A stretch of 64,000 nucleotides of DNA from Verrucomicrobia subdivision 3 bacterium UBA693 (GCA_002298785.1 DBMR01000116.1:18281-82280); one strand, 5' to 3'. Shown: positions 47,701 to 56,084, counted from the stretch's first letter. Numbers and translations: made by a program. The notes: generated by a model from the sequence alone, not told the origin.

Positions 47701-48445
47701 CGACTCCGTGATCCTGCGGGCGGCCTATGTGCCGCGGCATATCCGCCAGATCCTGCTCCATTACCGGCCTAACTGGCCCGGAACACCGGAGCTGATGTCC
47801 ACCGAACCGGCTGAAATTCTCTATGGTTGGAGCCTGACTGAAACCAACGATGGAGTCGGTGGCCGCTGGATGTTGCTCAGCACGGATCCGGCCAGCAACA
47901 GCATTCCGTTCGCCGCGTTCGGCAACCTGGTACGGTTCAATTTCCGGGATATGACCAGCGCCTCCAACGCGTTTAGCGCGTTCGCCGTGGACAACAGTAT
48001 TTATCCGACAAATACTAGGCAGGCTTTCGTGCTCGAGAGCACGAACCTGTCTTCCTTCCTGGCGCCTTACCCGGTGTTGCCCTACGGCACGCCCGGCCCC
48101 TGGCTCACCAGCCATGGATTTACTGGAGATTTAGCCGCCGCCGAACTGAGCGATCCGGATCAGGATGGGGTTCCCACCTGGCAGGAGTACCGGGCCAACA
48201 CCGATCCGCGGGATCCGACCTCGCGGTTTAGTGTGTGGGATCTGACCTTCCTCCCGGATGGGCGGCGGCGCTTTTCTTTCTCTTCCGCTCCGGCGCGGTC
48301 CTATCGGGTGGAGACCTCGGCTGATCTCGTGACCTGGCAAATCGTGCAAGACGGTATTCCAGGCACCGGCAGTCCCATTGTTTTCACCGATACGCGCTAC
48401 CTGCCAGGATTGACCCAGATCTATTACCGCGTGTTGGTCTACTGA
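44729..48445 (+). CDS. Giant secreted RCC1-repeat / Ig / VWA protein with YRV tail
   Basis: 1238 residues from the ATG at 44729; a TTG at 44693 would only lengthen the leader. A hydrophobic segment (LCFFVVLVSACWLVGAGTT) serves as the signal. Seven RCC1-type beta-propeller repeats follow to about residue 310, each with AAGxxHSLALxxDGTVVAWG. Then come two Ig-like domains (APLRYQWQKNGVNISGATSS, STPLAYQWLFEGQPI) and two putative-Ig (He_PIG) domains (GLPAGLTVNPTNGLISGIPL). A von Willebrand A-like domain has a MIDAS-type LDYTES, then SSRAWDALGAAI and VLVSDGRDESS. Near the end a DPDQDGVPTWQEYRANTDP calcium-type loop precedes a beta module finishing in IYYRVLVY. Likely a cell-surface adhesion or binding protein; no catalytic site is visible. 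It is transcribed alone. Confidence 0.88.
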   Translation: MKTAAEPPRRSNSRLCFFVVLVSACWLVGAGTTSAGGVVVGWGDNSATQIQTPPSLASSAVAVAAGGTHSLALKADGTVVAWGFSLLDQTKVPTNLTNVKAIAAGYTHSLALRTDGSVVVWGEHPDAPANLTNAVAIAAGRNHSLALLEDHTVLAWGDTNAVPDGLDNVAAVAAGAAFNLALRYDGTVVAWGDPTLEVLQVPASLTNAVAIAAGWDHALALRRDGTVLAWGANGSGQCTVPSGLSGVAGISAGALHSLVLKSDGTLVAWGSTTLGQVPAPAITNIAQIAAGGYHNLALRTDGAPVIQVQPFPVTAVITRSASLQVVASGNAPLRYQWQKNGVNISGATSSALNFTAIQVGDGASYRVVVTNSLGAVTSIAAVLTPIGASPVIVTAPKDQVAFCGDSAVFTATASGSTPLAYQWLFEGQPIASATRTRISLTNVGPVNGGFYQIVVTNAYGVVTSSWASLTLNIEPPTITNSLSATGKQGVAFSLNIRGRHTPTAFSATGLPAGLTVNPTNGLISGIPLESGTFGPIIGAGNWCAWDYQTLLIVLDSSVPVITNALSASGEEALPFTFDILATESPTGYGTSELPWGLHLDPLTGQISGTPVYAGEYDTRISASNAWGVASANLHLSISNTAVPGLSIDNVTFSYSSPYLLDFEFSLRDADDPATGRAVVADPRLLSVACLENGSSVSPLETAVILARGSTKLFKSFLVLDYTESIASLANGDTNANGVSDAIDDMVRSAQEFVNQQRVGSQVGVYEFHREDEDPHKVSDLTSSKPALTSAIAGIWTNYVFGFSGSSRAWDALGAAITGLGLSNRDEEHFVVLVSDGRDESSLTTIDDVITAATNNNVKIYSIGFGSELDETPLQDISRETKGRYYNAVTLNGITQAFDQIERDFAGQYILRWATLKRSTNAFTPSFAVSFQGRVALSPTNPIIVSTNIIPPATNPPDPVTNMIIAPYTPTEHTGTVTIGSLRLVSDANGRPDSVILRAAYVPRHIRQILLHYRPNWPGTPELMSTEPAEILYGWSLTETNDGVGGRWMLLSTDPASNSIPFAAFGNLVRFNFRDMTSASNAFSAFAVDNSIYPTNTRQAFVLESTNLSSFLAPYPVLPYGTPGPWLTSHGFTGDLAAAELSDPDQDGVPTWQEYRANTDPRDPTSRFSVWDLTFLPDGRRRFSFSSAPARSYRVETSADLVTWQIVQDGIPGTGSPIVFTDTRYLPGLTQIYYRVLVY

Positions 48446-48563
48446 CCGCGCTCCAGGGCAGGGGAGGGAGGGAACTGGTCGCGCTTGCACCTGCGTCAGC
48501 ATAGTGGTGCGGCGCGCGGGTTGTCCGGCGGTGTGGGATTGACTTCAAGGCGCTCCGCCTGCT

Positions 48564-49742
48564 ATGGCTCAAGAGACGAATCCAGGAGCTCCAGCACCGG
48601 AGCCGGGATTCGTGGATTCAGGATTCTTTTGCATGACATTACATCGACCGAGCCTTGATTTGTTCCGGGTAAAAGTGCTTCCGCTGGCTGAGCGGGAGAG
48701 TTTGAGCAGCATTGACAAGATGCTCTTGGACGCCGACGGGCCGCCGCCAGCGTGCGACGAACCCTTACGCCAGACGATCCTTGAGAGCGTGCGACGCATT
48801 CGCCACGCGCGGGAACGAGGCGCAAGTGTAATGCTAATTTACGGCGCGCACCTCGTGAAGAACGGCGCGCTGCGCATCGTGCGCAAGTTGATCGAGACCG
48901 GTTGGGTCACTCACTTGGCTACCAACGGCGCGGGCACGATTCATGACTGGGAGCTGTCTTTCCTGGGGCGCACAGAAGAGAGCGTGCGCAAGAACGTGGC
49001 CGCTGGCTGCTTTGGAACCTGGGATGAAACGGGGCGGTATATCAACCTGGCCGTTCAAGCGGGCGCTTTGCGTCGGGAGGGTTATGGGCGGAGCCTGGGG
49101 CGCTTTATCGCGGAAGACGGGGTGGAACTGCCGAGCGTCGCGGAACTGGAAGCGAGCCTGCGCGAGCGGCCGTCGGATGAGTTGGCACCCGCACGGGCCG
49201 AGTTGCTCCAGGTCATGGTGCGGCACGGCGTGCCTGGCGGCAGGTTGGCAGTGAAACACGCTTGGAAAGAGGCTTCGATTCTGGCGCGTGCCTGCCAACT
49301 CGAGGTTCCCTTCACGGTCCATCCCGGAATTGGCTATGACATCATCACCACGCATCCCCTGTTCCGGGGGGCGGCCATCGGCCGGGCGGCGCATCTTGAT
49401 TTTGCTTCATTTTCCGGCGCCGTAGAGGGGTTGGACGAAGGAGTAGTGTTCTCGGTGGGCTCGGCAATTATGGGCCCCCAGGTTTTCGAGAAGAGTCTGA
49501 GTTGCGTGAACAACCTCCGCCTGCAAGAGGGACGAAAGGTGGTTCAAGGCCACACGATTTACGTCGTGGACATTCAGGATGGCGGCAATTGGGATTGGTC
49601 GCACGGCGAGCCGCCCAAGAGCAATCCCGCCTACTACCTGCGGTTTTGCAAGAGCTTTGCCCGCATGGGCGGCGACATGAAGTATGTGCAGGCCGACAAC
49701 GTCGTGTTTCTGCACAACCTGCTCCACGAACTCAATCGGTAG
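48564..49742 (+). CDS. Deoxyhypusine-synthase-like / uncharacterised conserved protein
   Basis: 392 residues, no signal peptide, probably cytoplasmic. The central part has VMLIYGAHLVKNGALRIVRK, then GWVTHLATNGAGTIHDWELS, then FLGRTEESVRKN and FGTWDETG. These segments remind me of the Rossmann-like, NAD-binding core of deoxyhypusine-synthase-related proteins (a strand, a Gly-Ala-His, then a Thr/Asn-Gly-Ala-Gly turn). The catalytic Lys region of true deoxyhypusine synthase is not clear, and bacteria lack the eIF5A substrate. The C-terminus has VGSAIMGPQVFEKSLSCVNN and VVDIQDGGNWDWS. I cannot assign a function. ATGs at 48564 and 48633 are both possible; the conserved part (LDLFRVKVLPLAERESL) starts after the second. 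It is followed convergently by the lipase-like gene. Confidence 0.7.
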   Translation: MAQETNPGAPAPEPGFVDSGFFCMTLHRPSLDLFRVKVLPLAERESLSSIDKMLLDADGPPPACDEPLRQTILESVRRIRHARERGASVMLIYGAHLVKNGALRIVRKLIETGWVTHLATNGAGTIHDWELSFLGRTEESVRKNVAAGCFGTWDETGRYINLAVQAGALRREGYGRSLGRFIAEDGVELPSVAELEASLRERPSDELAPARAELLQVMVRHGVPGGRLAVKHAWKEASILARACQLEVPFTVHPGIGYDIITTHPLFRGAAIGRAAHLDFASFSGAVEGLDEGVVFSVGSAIMGPQVFEKSLSCVNNLRLQEGRKVVQGHTIYVVDIQDGGNWDWSHGEPPKSNPAYYLRFCKSFARMGGDMKYVQADNVVFLHNLLHELNR

Positions 49743-49784
49743 TCGCGCAAATTGGTTCTGGCGGAAACCGTCCAAGCGCGCCGA

Positions 49785-51419
49785 CTAACCCCGGTTCCAG
49801 AAGCTCGTATCGATGCGTAGCCGGGCCTTGATGCCGGGTGGGTTGGGCTGGACCACGGGAATCTCGAAGGTGGGAGCGCCGTCGGCCTCTTCAACAACCT
49901 CTGCGAGTTGCGCCGCCGCCCCGCCCTGGCTCGCGAATCGGTATTCCAGTTTCCATTCGCTTTTGTCGTCGGCGGGGGGAGTGGCTTCCATGGTCAGCAT
50001 GTCCCGGAAGAGGTAGCCGCCTTCAAAGTGGTTCTTTAAAAAGAGCAGGCCATCGACTTCGTAATCAGGCACTCGCACACAAAGATCGACGGCAAACGCC
50101 AGGGAAGTGCCGGTCTGGCTTTGTCCCATATCGAGGAAAATGTTGAACAGCAGCGGACTTTGACTACGGTCCGGGACCCAGGCCTGACTGCGCGCATTTT
50201 GGCGGGGAAAGAGATCGTCGAACTTCCTGAAGATGGCGCTGCTTTCATTCACGCAGCGCCGATGCAGTTGCCAGGGTTTGCCCCGCACACTTACCGTGAC
50301 CTCAAACAGGTAGGAAGCGCGCACGGTCTTTCCGGCGGCAAATTCCTGTTGCACCGCCGGCGGCAGGGTTAACTCGTCGATGTCCAGATAACCGTCGGCG
50401 CGGACATCTCCAAATAAGAAACGGACCAGGTTTTGAAAACCCTCCTCGCTGTTGACGATGCCAAAGTATCCGGAATGGCTGCGGTTGACGAAAGCTTGTG
50501 GGGAGGCGACGAAGCCTTTGCCGTCCCTGCCACGGGTGGTGGCGTTTCTAATGCGCACCAGGCCGTCACTGGCGTCGCCGACGGCGAGGCTGGCCAGGCC
50601 AGCGGCCACTTTGTAGTCGCCGGGATTTGTCCCTACGAGATTGAAGATTCGGCTCGCGTCGAAGTTCGTCACGATATCCACATTATCCCCGTCGCGCTGA
50701 GCCTTGGTTAGGCCCAGCAGTTTGGCGATTTCATCCCGGTTGAAGGTGTTCAAGCCGTACAAGGAAAGCCACGGAGGCACATTGCCGAGCATGCCGACTT
50801 CAATGCCGTTATGGGGTGTGGCATAGGTGAAAGCCTTGTCCACCAGGCTGCGGGCGGTGGCATCGCCATAGGCCGGGTTTTGCAGGAAAGCGCGGCACAC
50901 CAGTCCACCCATGGAATGAGCCACGAGGTATACGCAGAATTTGTCGTAGGGCAGTTTTCCGGCCGCCTGCTCCTCCGGGGTGATAATCGTCGCGGCGCCC
51001 TGGGGATAGATGCGGTCGCGTAATCTCAGGATGAGTTGCCCCAGCCCGGTAGCGAAGCGCTTCATGTCTGGTTTCTGACCGGACCCCAAATCTTCAGACG
51101 AGGGCTCGTAATAACGGTAAATCACGACACTGCGGTACGGCACGGGGATGGGGGCGCCAGCCGGCGTGGAAAGTGCCGTCTCCGCCGCCACACGGTCCGC
51201 CCCTTCCGTGTAAGCGTCTTGGTAGCCATATTGCTTGAGCAGGCGCACCAGGGGCGACTCAAAGAAGTACTTCTTGACCTGGCCATCCCAGAGTTGCCGG
51301 ACCTTGCAGGAGCCCAGGTTGAAGCCCATGTACGGGTCTGCGACCGTGTCTTCGATTTCCGATTGGGACATCGCGTAACCGCGGACATAGATAATGGGAT
51401 GGCAGGCTTTTGTTTGCAT
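49785..51419 (-). CDS. Lipase-like alpha/beta hydrolase
   Basis: 544 residues from the ATG at 51419 (MQTKACHPIIYVRGYAMS). The open frame continues upstream to 51692, but those 91 residues look unconserved. PIIYVRGY is the first strand and oxyanion region of a lipase fold. The nucleophile elbow is VAHSMGGLVCR with Ser 169. Asp and His candidates follow in the next 250 residues (for example the His in FVNRSHSGYFG). The region is of the PGAP1/acyltransferase-lipase type, where a long cap is common. The C-terminal 170 residues form a separate beta-rich domain (SYLFEVTVSVRGKPWQLHRR, VDLCVRVPDYEVDG). No signal peptide is seen, so an intracellular or non-classically exported esterase is likely; the substrate is unknown. 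Converges on the gene at 48564. Confidence 0.8.
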   Translation of the reverse strand: MQTKACHPIIYVRGYAMSQSEIEDTVADPYMGFNLGSCKVRQLWDGQVKKYFFESPLVRLLKQYGYQDAYTEGADRVAAETALSTPAGAPIPVPYRSVVIYRYYEPSSEDLGSGQKPDMKRFATGLGQLILRLRDRIYPQGAATIITPEEQAAGKLPYDKFCVYLVAHSMGGLVCRAFLQNPAYGDATARSLVDKAFTYATPHNGIEVGMLGNVPPWLSLYGLNTFNRDEIAKLLGLTKAQRDGDNVDIVTNFDASRIFNLVGTNPGDYKVAAGLASLAVGDASDGLVRIRNATTRGRDGKGFVASPQAFVNRSHSGYFGIVNSEEGFQNLVRFLFGDVRADGYLDIDELTLPPAVQQEFAAGKTVRASYLFEVTVSVRGKPWQLHRRCVNESSAIFRKFDDLFPRQNARSQAWVPDRSQSPLLFNIFLDMGQSQTGTSLAFAVDLCVRVPDYEVDGLLFLKNHFEGGYLFRDMLTMEATPPADDKSEWKLEYRFASQGGAAAQLAEVVEEADGAPTFEIPVVQPNPPGIKARLRIDTSFWNRG

Positions 51420-51706
51420 ATGCTTGTTGGAACCTTTTCGCGCCACGCCACGCCCGAGCGGAAACCTTTCACCCGAGGCGCGATCCGAGGCTGATTGAGC
51501 GTCAACATAACGCATCCCGATGATTTTGCCAGCGACCACCCCGGAATTTTGAACTCCCGGGTGGAGTGACACCGTTACGTCGTTCTTAAGAAAAATTCTT
51601 AACTGCTTGACCGTGCCGAGAATCTGAGTTGAAATAGACTTGGAAGAGGGTTGGGTTGGGTTGGATTCCGCGGCGAGCCGGCCTCCTTTCACCTCTGCGA
51701 TCTGGC

Positions 51707-51877
51707 ATGAACCTTTTTCGACGAGACAAAGAGCGTGAGCGATTTTACCTGCTCCCCGGGATGGGGGGGAGGGCTTATCGTCGCAAACGCAATATCATTC
51801 TGGCGTGGTCCATCGCCGCCGGGATGGTGGTGTCGTTGGGGGTCGGTGTGATGATCTACTACATTGCTAACATGTAG
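51707..51877 (+). CDS. Small single-pass membrane protein
   Basis: 56 residues from the ATG at 51707. A basic N-terminal part (MNLFRRDKERERFYLLPGMG, then RAYRRKRN) is followed by one hydrophobic helix (IILAWSIAAGMVVSLGVGVM) and a short tail. The positive-inside rule puts the basic N-terminus in the cytoplasm. Codon use is like neighbouring genes and the layout is that of a real small protein, but I recognise no family. The Shine-Dalgarno is weak. It lies between the lipase-like gene (divergent) and yebC (convergent). The 287 bases between it and the lipase start show nothing else. Confidence 0.5.
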   Translation: MNLFRRDKERERFYLLPGMGGRAYRRKRNIILAWSIAAGMVVSLGVGVMIYYIANM

Positions 51878-51902
51878 TGATCGAAGCTATATTCTTCCGA
51901 AG

Positions 51903-52625
51903 TTACTTTAGAGCCGCGTAGACTTTCTGAACGTCGTCGTGGTCATCCAAGGCGTTCAGAAAATCCACCACTTCCTTGCGGGCGGCTTCGCCCACTTCCA
52001 CAAAGTTTTTGGCCAGGTACCGCATCTCCGCGGCGATGATGTTCCAGCCCTGCGCTTTTAGCGCCTTGGAGACACCGTCCAGGTCCTTGATCTCCACCAG
52101 GAACCGGGCGCCTTTGTGGCCGGCCGGGGTTTCTTCGGCTTCCAAGGGCTCGATTTCCTGCGCCCCGGCTTCGATGGCATCGCCTTCGGCGTCGCGGTTG
52201 GCGTCGGGATGGGTCGCTTCCACCACGCCGGTGTGATTGAAGAAGAAAGCGACGCTGCCGGGCTGGCCGAGGGAGCCGGCCTTGAAGATATTGCGAATTT
52301 CAGGCGCGGTGCGGTGGCGGTTGTCCGTCAGGCATTCTACGACCACCGGGACTTTATGGGGCGCGAAGCCCTCGTAAGTAACCAGTTCGAAAGAAACCTT
52401 CTCGTCCGTTTGGCCGGAGCCCTTTTTGATAGCGCGCTCGATGGTGTCGCGATAAACGGAAGCTTTGCGGGCCTTCTCAACGGCGACATGGAGGCGCGGA
52501 TTCAGGTCAGGGTCACCGCCACCCAGCTTGGCGGCCACCATGATCTCGCGTACCAGCTTATTGACGAGCTGGCCCTTTTTCTGCGCATTCGCTTCGCGCC
52601 CGGCTTGTTTCCATTGTGCGCCCAT
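51903..52625 (-). CDS. yebC: YebC/PmpR family regulator (TACO1-like)
   Basis: 240 residues, the usual family length. Typical segments are GREANAQKKGQLVNKLVREI, NPRLHVAVEKARKASVYRDT, IERAIKKGSG, YEGFAPHKVPVVVECLTDN, and GSVAFFFNHTGVV. Family members act in the cytoplasm, some binding DNA as regulators and others aiding translation of proline-rich stretches. An acidic middle insert (EGDAIEAGAQEIEPLEAEE) occupies the variable domain. The gene lies 75 bases after trigger factor on the same strand, so it may share its transcript. The ATG at 52625 fits the conserved N-terminus (MGAQWKQAGREANAQKK). Confidence 0.93.
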   Translation of the reverse strand: MGAQWKQAGREANAQKKGQLVNKLVREIMVAAKLGGGDPDLNPRLHVAVEKARKASVYRDTIERAIKKGSGQTDEKVSFELVTYEGFAPHKVPVVVECLTDNRHRTAPEIRNIFKAGSLGQPGSVAFFFNHTGVVEATHPDANRDAEGDAIEAGAQEIEPLEAEETPAGHKGARFLVEIKDLDGVSKALKAQGWNIIAAEMRYLAKNFVEVGEAARKEVVDFLNALDDHDDVQKVYAALK

Positions 52626-52700
52626 GCTGATCGATTCTTAAAAAGGTTTAGTTTGGAACCGGCGCTGGCGCCGGCTCCCGTTGGACCGCCCGGGCCGGGC

Positions 52701-54041
52701 TTACGCCCGCGGCGCAGGGGCTTCCGGGAACAGGGTCCCCGGCGGCACTTCTTCAATCTTCGCTTGTTTTTGCAGCAGGTCGATCACTTTTTCGTTCATC
52801 ACCTGATCATAGATTTGAATCAGGCCGTTGCGTTTCTGCAAATCCTTGAGGAACTGCTCGGCGGGAATCTTGTACATCATCGCCAGGGTGGTAATCCGAT
52901 TGAGGATTTCCTCCTGGGAAACTTTGATGTCCTCCTTCTCCGCAATCTTGCGCAGCAGGAAATTCGATTTCAGGCGTTCCTTCGCGCCGCTGGTGGCGGC
53001 GGTGTAAATCTGGTCCTTGTTCTCCTCGATGGCGTTGCGTGGAACTCCGCGCTTGGTGTTTTCGTTGACGATCTCGTACACCACGTTACGGGTTTCCTGG
53101 GCCACGGAGCTTTCCGGCAATTCGAAATTCACCCGGTCGAGCAAGCTCCGCATCAGTTGATTACGGATGCTGCGGTTGCGCTTGTATTCCAGTTCATTTT
53201 GGAGGTCGCGACTGACGCCTTCGCGGAGCTTCTCCAGGTTCTCGGCGCCGAAAAGTATGGCGAGGCTATCGTCCAGCGGCGGAAGGGTCTTCTCCTTCAC
53301 TTCCACGATCTCGGTTTCGTAGACGCCCTGTTTGCCGGCAAGTTCTTTGGTAACGAAATCAGCCGGGTAATTCACCTGAACCGTGCGCTTTTCTCCCGCC
53401 ACCGCACCCGCCAGTTGTTCCCCAAAGCCGGGGATGAAGCTCTGGCCACCCACTTCCACCCAGAAATTCTTTTGCTCGGTCAGGCCTTTGGCGGTGGGCG
53501 CGATTTCCGTGATGGGTTTGCCCTCGCAGGTGCCCGAGAAATTGACGACCACGATATCGCCCAGTTGAGCTGCGCGTTCAACCTTGTTGTAGGCGACGTG
53601 TTGCTCCCTCAGCATGTCCAACGCGCGAACGACGTCCTCCTCGCTCACGGTGCGGGTCTCGGCCTTGGCCGGCAGCGCTTTGTAGTCGGGCAGCTCAAAA
53701 TCCGGGGCGGTTTCGACGGTGGCGGTGAACAGCAGCGATTGGCCGCGGCCAAACTGCACTTCTTCAATGTCCGGGTAACCGATGACATCAAGTTTCTGGT
53801 CGTCCACCGCTTGCTTGTAGGAATCGGAAATCAGCTTGCGTTTGGTTTCGTCGAGAATGTCTTTCTCGTACTTGCGCAGCACCATCGGCATGGGGGCTTT
53901 GCCCGGGCGGAAACCCGGCAGGGCGGCCTCTTTCTGATAACCGCGCGACACCGTGCCAAAGGTCTCATCCACCTTCGTTGCATCCACTTCCACCCGCACC
54001 AGTTTCTTGCACGGGGCCAAATTTTCTACAGTAACATTCAC
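52701..54041 (-). CDS. tig: Trigger factor, ribosome-bound chaperone and PPIase
   Basis: 446 residues if translation starts at the GTG at 54041 (MNVTVENLAPCKKLVRVEVD), which has a strong GGAAAGG about seven bases upstream. The frame is open to 54140, but that extension has no family similarity. The N-terminal ribosome-binding domain contains GFRPGKAPMPMVLRKY, the signature GFRxGKxP loop. A FKBP-like peptidyl-prolyl isomerase domain (GDIVVVNFSGTCEG, FIPGFGEQLAGAVAGEK) follows, then the long helical C-terminal arms. The protein binds nascent chains at the ribosome exit. It is the gene just before yebC on the minus strand and follows dtd after 132 bases. Confidence 0.96.
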   Translation of the reverse strand: MNVTVENLAPCKKLVRVEVDATKVDETFGTVSRGYQKEAALPGFRPGKAPMPMVLRKYEKDILDETKRKLISDSYKQAVDDQKLDVIGYPDIEEVQFGRGQSLLFTATVETAPDFELPDYKALPAKAETRTVSEEDVVRALDMLREQHVAYNKVERAAQLGDIVVVNFSGTCEGKPITEIAPTAKGLTEQKNFWVEVGGQSFIPGFGEQLAGAVAGEKRTVQVNYPADFVTKELAGKQGVYETEIVEVKEKTLPPLDDSLAILFGAENLEKLREGVSRDLQNELEYKRNRSIRNQLMRSLLDRVNFELPESSVAQETRNVVYEIVNENTKRGVPRNAIEENKDQIYTAATSGAKERLKSNFLLRKIAEKEDIKVSQEEILNRITTLAMMYKIPAEQFLKDLQKRNGLIQIYDQVMNEKVIDLLQKQAKIEEVPPGTLFPEAPAPRA

Positions 54042-54173
54042 AAGCGAACCTTTCCGTTTTCGCTGAAAGTATCGGGAGATCGGGCGATTTTCGCCGCTCA
54101 GCGAGTCGGTAACCTTATGGGACCGTTTCGCCCCAGTCAAGCTTTCCCCGGGCGCATTTTTGGCTGCCGCGAG

Positions 54174-54626
54174 TTACTCCTTCAGCCTGGAATCGATGAT
54201 GATCGTCACCGGGCCGGTGTTGACCAGGGCGACGTGCATATCGGCACCGAATTCGCCTGCGGCCAAGGGTTTGCCGAGGTCGGTCTGAAGTTGAGCCAGG
54301 AATTGTTCGTAGAGAGGTATGGCGGCTTCCGGTCCGGCAGAGCGACTGTAGGAAGGGCGGTTGCCCTTGCGCGTGCTGGCGAAGAGGGTGAACTGGCTTA
54401 CCACGAGGATTCCGCCGCCGGTGTCCAATACAGATCGGTTCATGACCCCGTGTTCGTCGTCGAAAATCCGCAAGCGCACGATCTTGCCGGAGAGCCAGGC
54501 AATATCCGACGGCGTGTCGGTAGGCTCCACCGCTACCAGAACCAGCAGTCCGTGACCGATTGCACCCTTGACCCTCCCGGCGATGGTCACACTGGCTTCG
54601 GACACTCGTTGGATAACAACTCGCAC
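54174..54626 (-). CDS. dtd: D-aminoacyl-tRNA deacylase
   Basis: 150 residues with a GTG start ([20 protein letters not shown], the conserved N-terminus). It hydrolyses D-amino acids, and glycine, mischarged on tRNA. The family motifs SQFTLFAS and NTGPVTI are both present; the latter supplies the cis Gly-Pro that gives chiral selection (usually NxGPVT). [15 protein letters not shown] and [14 protein letters not shown] are also typical. It is eight bases after the iron-type alcohol dehydrogenase gene, suggesting a shared transcript that began with the monooxygenase at 56084. Confidence 0.95.
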   Translation of the reverse strand: MRVVIQRVSEASVTIAGRVKGAIGHGLLVLVAVEPTDTPSDIAWLSGKIVRLRIFDDEHGVMNRSVLDTGGGILVVSQFTLFASTRKGNRPSYSRSAGPEAAIPLYEQFLAQLQTDLGKPLAAGEFGADMHVALVNTGPVTIIIDSRLKE

Positions 54627-54634
54627 AGGAATGG

Positions 54635-55789
54635 CTAAATTGACTTTTCCAGGATTCCGGCGAGTTCAGAAGGGGTAAGCACAATTGGATTTGCCTTCAT
54701 GCTGCTCGCCTGCCGGGCTTTTTCGACGATCAGTGGGATATGGTCGGCTTGCAACCCATAGCTGCCCAATCCGGGGATTTTAAGGGCGGTGGTCAGCTCC
54801 TTAAGCCACTCGGGCAGGGCATCCGGAGTTCTGCCTTTCGCGCCAGAAAGCCACTCAAAAATAGAATCGTATCGGGCGATCGCCGGGTGGTCGGGGTGAC
54901 GTTCTCGTAGCGCGCGCAGGTTGGCACGGGTCACTTCCGGCAGCAACGCCGCGCAGGTCGCACCATGTGGAGCGGGGAACATTCCTCCGATAGGTCCGGC
55001 AAACCCGTGCACGGCACCCAATCCGGCGTTGGCCAGGGCGATTCCTCCAAACAGCGCCGCGAGCGACATATCCTCGCGAGCGGCGTCGGTCGGCGCTTCC
55101 GAACAAACTACCCTCAGGGAACGGCCCGCTCGCATCAGACCGTCACGACAGAGCGCATCCACCATCGGGTTGGGGCGCGCACACACGTAGGGCTCCAGCA
55201 ATTGGGTAAGCGCATCCAGACCCGTGGCAGCGGCGATCGACGGCGGCAGGCCCCGGGTGAGATTGGGATCCACAATCGCGACACGGGGTAGCATGAGCGG
55301 GTGGCGCAGGCTGACTTTAACTCGATGACTGGGGGAGGCCAGGACGGCGTTCCGCGTGGCTTCGGTCCCCGTGCCGGCAGTCGTGGGGATGGCGATATAG
55401 GGCGCTGGTGCTTGCGGCAATGTCTGTCCGCGTCCGATGACTTCCAGGTAATCGAGCAATACGCCAGGATTGGTGAGCATCGCCGCGATGGCTTTGCCGG
55501 TGTCCAGGGCGCTGCCGCCGCCGAAGCCAATCACCACCTGGGCGGATTCCCGACGGGCAAGGGCTACGCCGGCTTCAACGGTGCCCAGATCTGGCTCGCC
55601 GGCAACCGAAAAGGTGGCGACCTGCATTCCACCCTCAATCAACCGTTCAATCACCGTCGCGCTGCGCGTGGAATTTCGCCCTGTGACCAACAGCGCGCGT
55701 GTGCCAAATTCTCTCGCCGCTTTGGTTAGTTCGGAGATGGCGTCCGGGCCAAAAACGATGCGGTGGGGCGCGGCAAATTCAAAACGCAT
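54635..55789 (-). CDS. Iron-containing-type alcohol dehydrogenase family protein
   Basis: 384 residues of the Fe-ADH superfamily. N-terminal NAD-binding parts include [13 protein letters not shown] and [19 protein letters not shown], followed by [16 protein letters not shown]. The metal-binding half has [27 protein letters not shown] and APHGATCA. In classical members the first segment reads DALTH, so one His ligand is replaced by Gln here (DALTQ), and the second His of VHGxAH is Gly; other ligands (Asp, His, His) remain. This pattern occurs in some subfamilies and does not prove loss of function. It likely oxidises an alcohol or reduces an aldehyde or ketone. The ATG at 55789 overlaps the end of the ABM gene by 11 bases, so translational coupling is likely. 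Confidence 0.9.
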   Translation of the reverse strand: MRFEFAAPHRIVFGPDAISELTKAAREFGTRALLVTGRNSTRSATVIERLIEGGMQVATFSVAGEPDLGTVEAGVALARRESAQVVIGFGGGSALDTGKAIAAMLTNPGVLLDYLEVIGRGQTLPQAPAPYIAIPTTAGTGTEATRNAVLASPSHRVKVSLRHPLMLPRVAIVDPNLTRGLPPSIAAATGLDALTQLLEPYVCARPNPMVDALCRDGLMRAGRSLRVVCSEAPTDAAREDMSLAALFGGIALANAGLGAVHGFAGPIGGMFPAPHGATCAALLPEVTRANLRALRERHPDHPAIARYDSIFEWLSGAKGRTPDALPEWLKELTTALKIPGLGSYGLQADHIPLIVEKARQASSMKANPIVLTPSELAGILEKSI

Positions 55790-56084
55790 CGTCTTCAGGG
55801 TAAAGATTGGTGAATTTCACGCTCGAGCGTGGCGTGGCCATCATGGGCGCCACAGTATCGCGCCAGATTTCGTAATGACGGGTCGCCTTGTGCGCCGCGG
55901 GAGCTTCCGGTGTCCGGTAAGCCTCCACCAGGATAAAGCGGGACGGATCATCCTGCTGCTGCACGCAGTCAAATCGCGCGATCCCGGGTTCCCTTAAGCT
56001 TTCCTTTGCGTTGGCCACCGTCGCCTGTTTGAACGCCTCGATCGATTCCGGCTTCACGTGTACGTGAACATGAACCACCAGCAT
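55779..56084 (-). CDS. Antibiotic biosynthesis monooxygenase (ABM) domain protein
   Basis: 101 residues from the ATG at 56084 ([20 protein letters not shown]), which has AAAAGG upstream; the longer frame to 56237 is not conserved in style. A single ferredoxin-like ABM domain (YgiN/LsrG-like), with [60 protein letters not shown]. Such proteins are dimeric and act as quinol-type monooxygenases or isomerases without cofactor. The stop overlaps the alcohol dehydrogenase start, so the two probably act on a related compound (inference). Confidence 0.9.
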   Translation of the reverse strand: MLVVHVHVHVKPESIEAFKQATVANAKESLREPGIARFDCVQQQDDPSRFILVEAYRTPEAPAAHKATRHYEIWRDTVAPMMATPRSSVKFTNLYPEDDAF

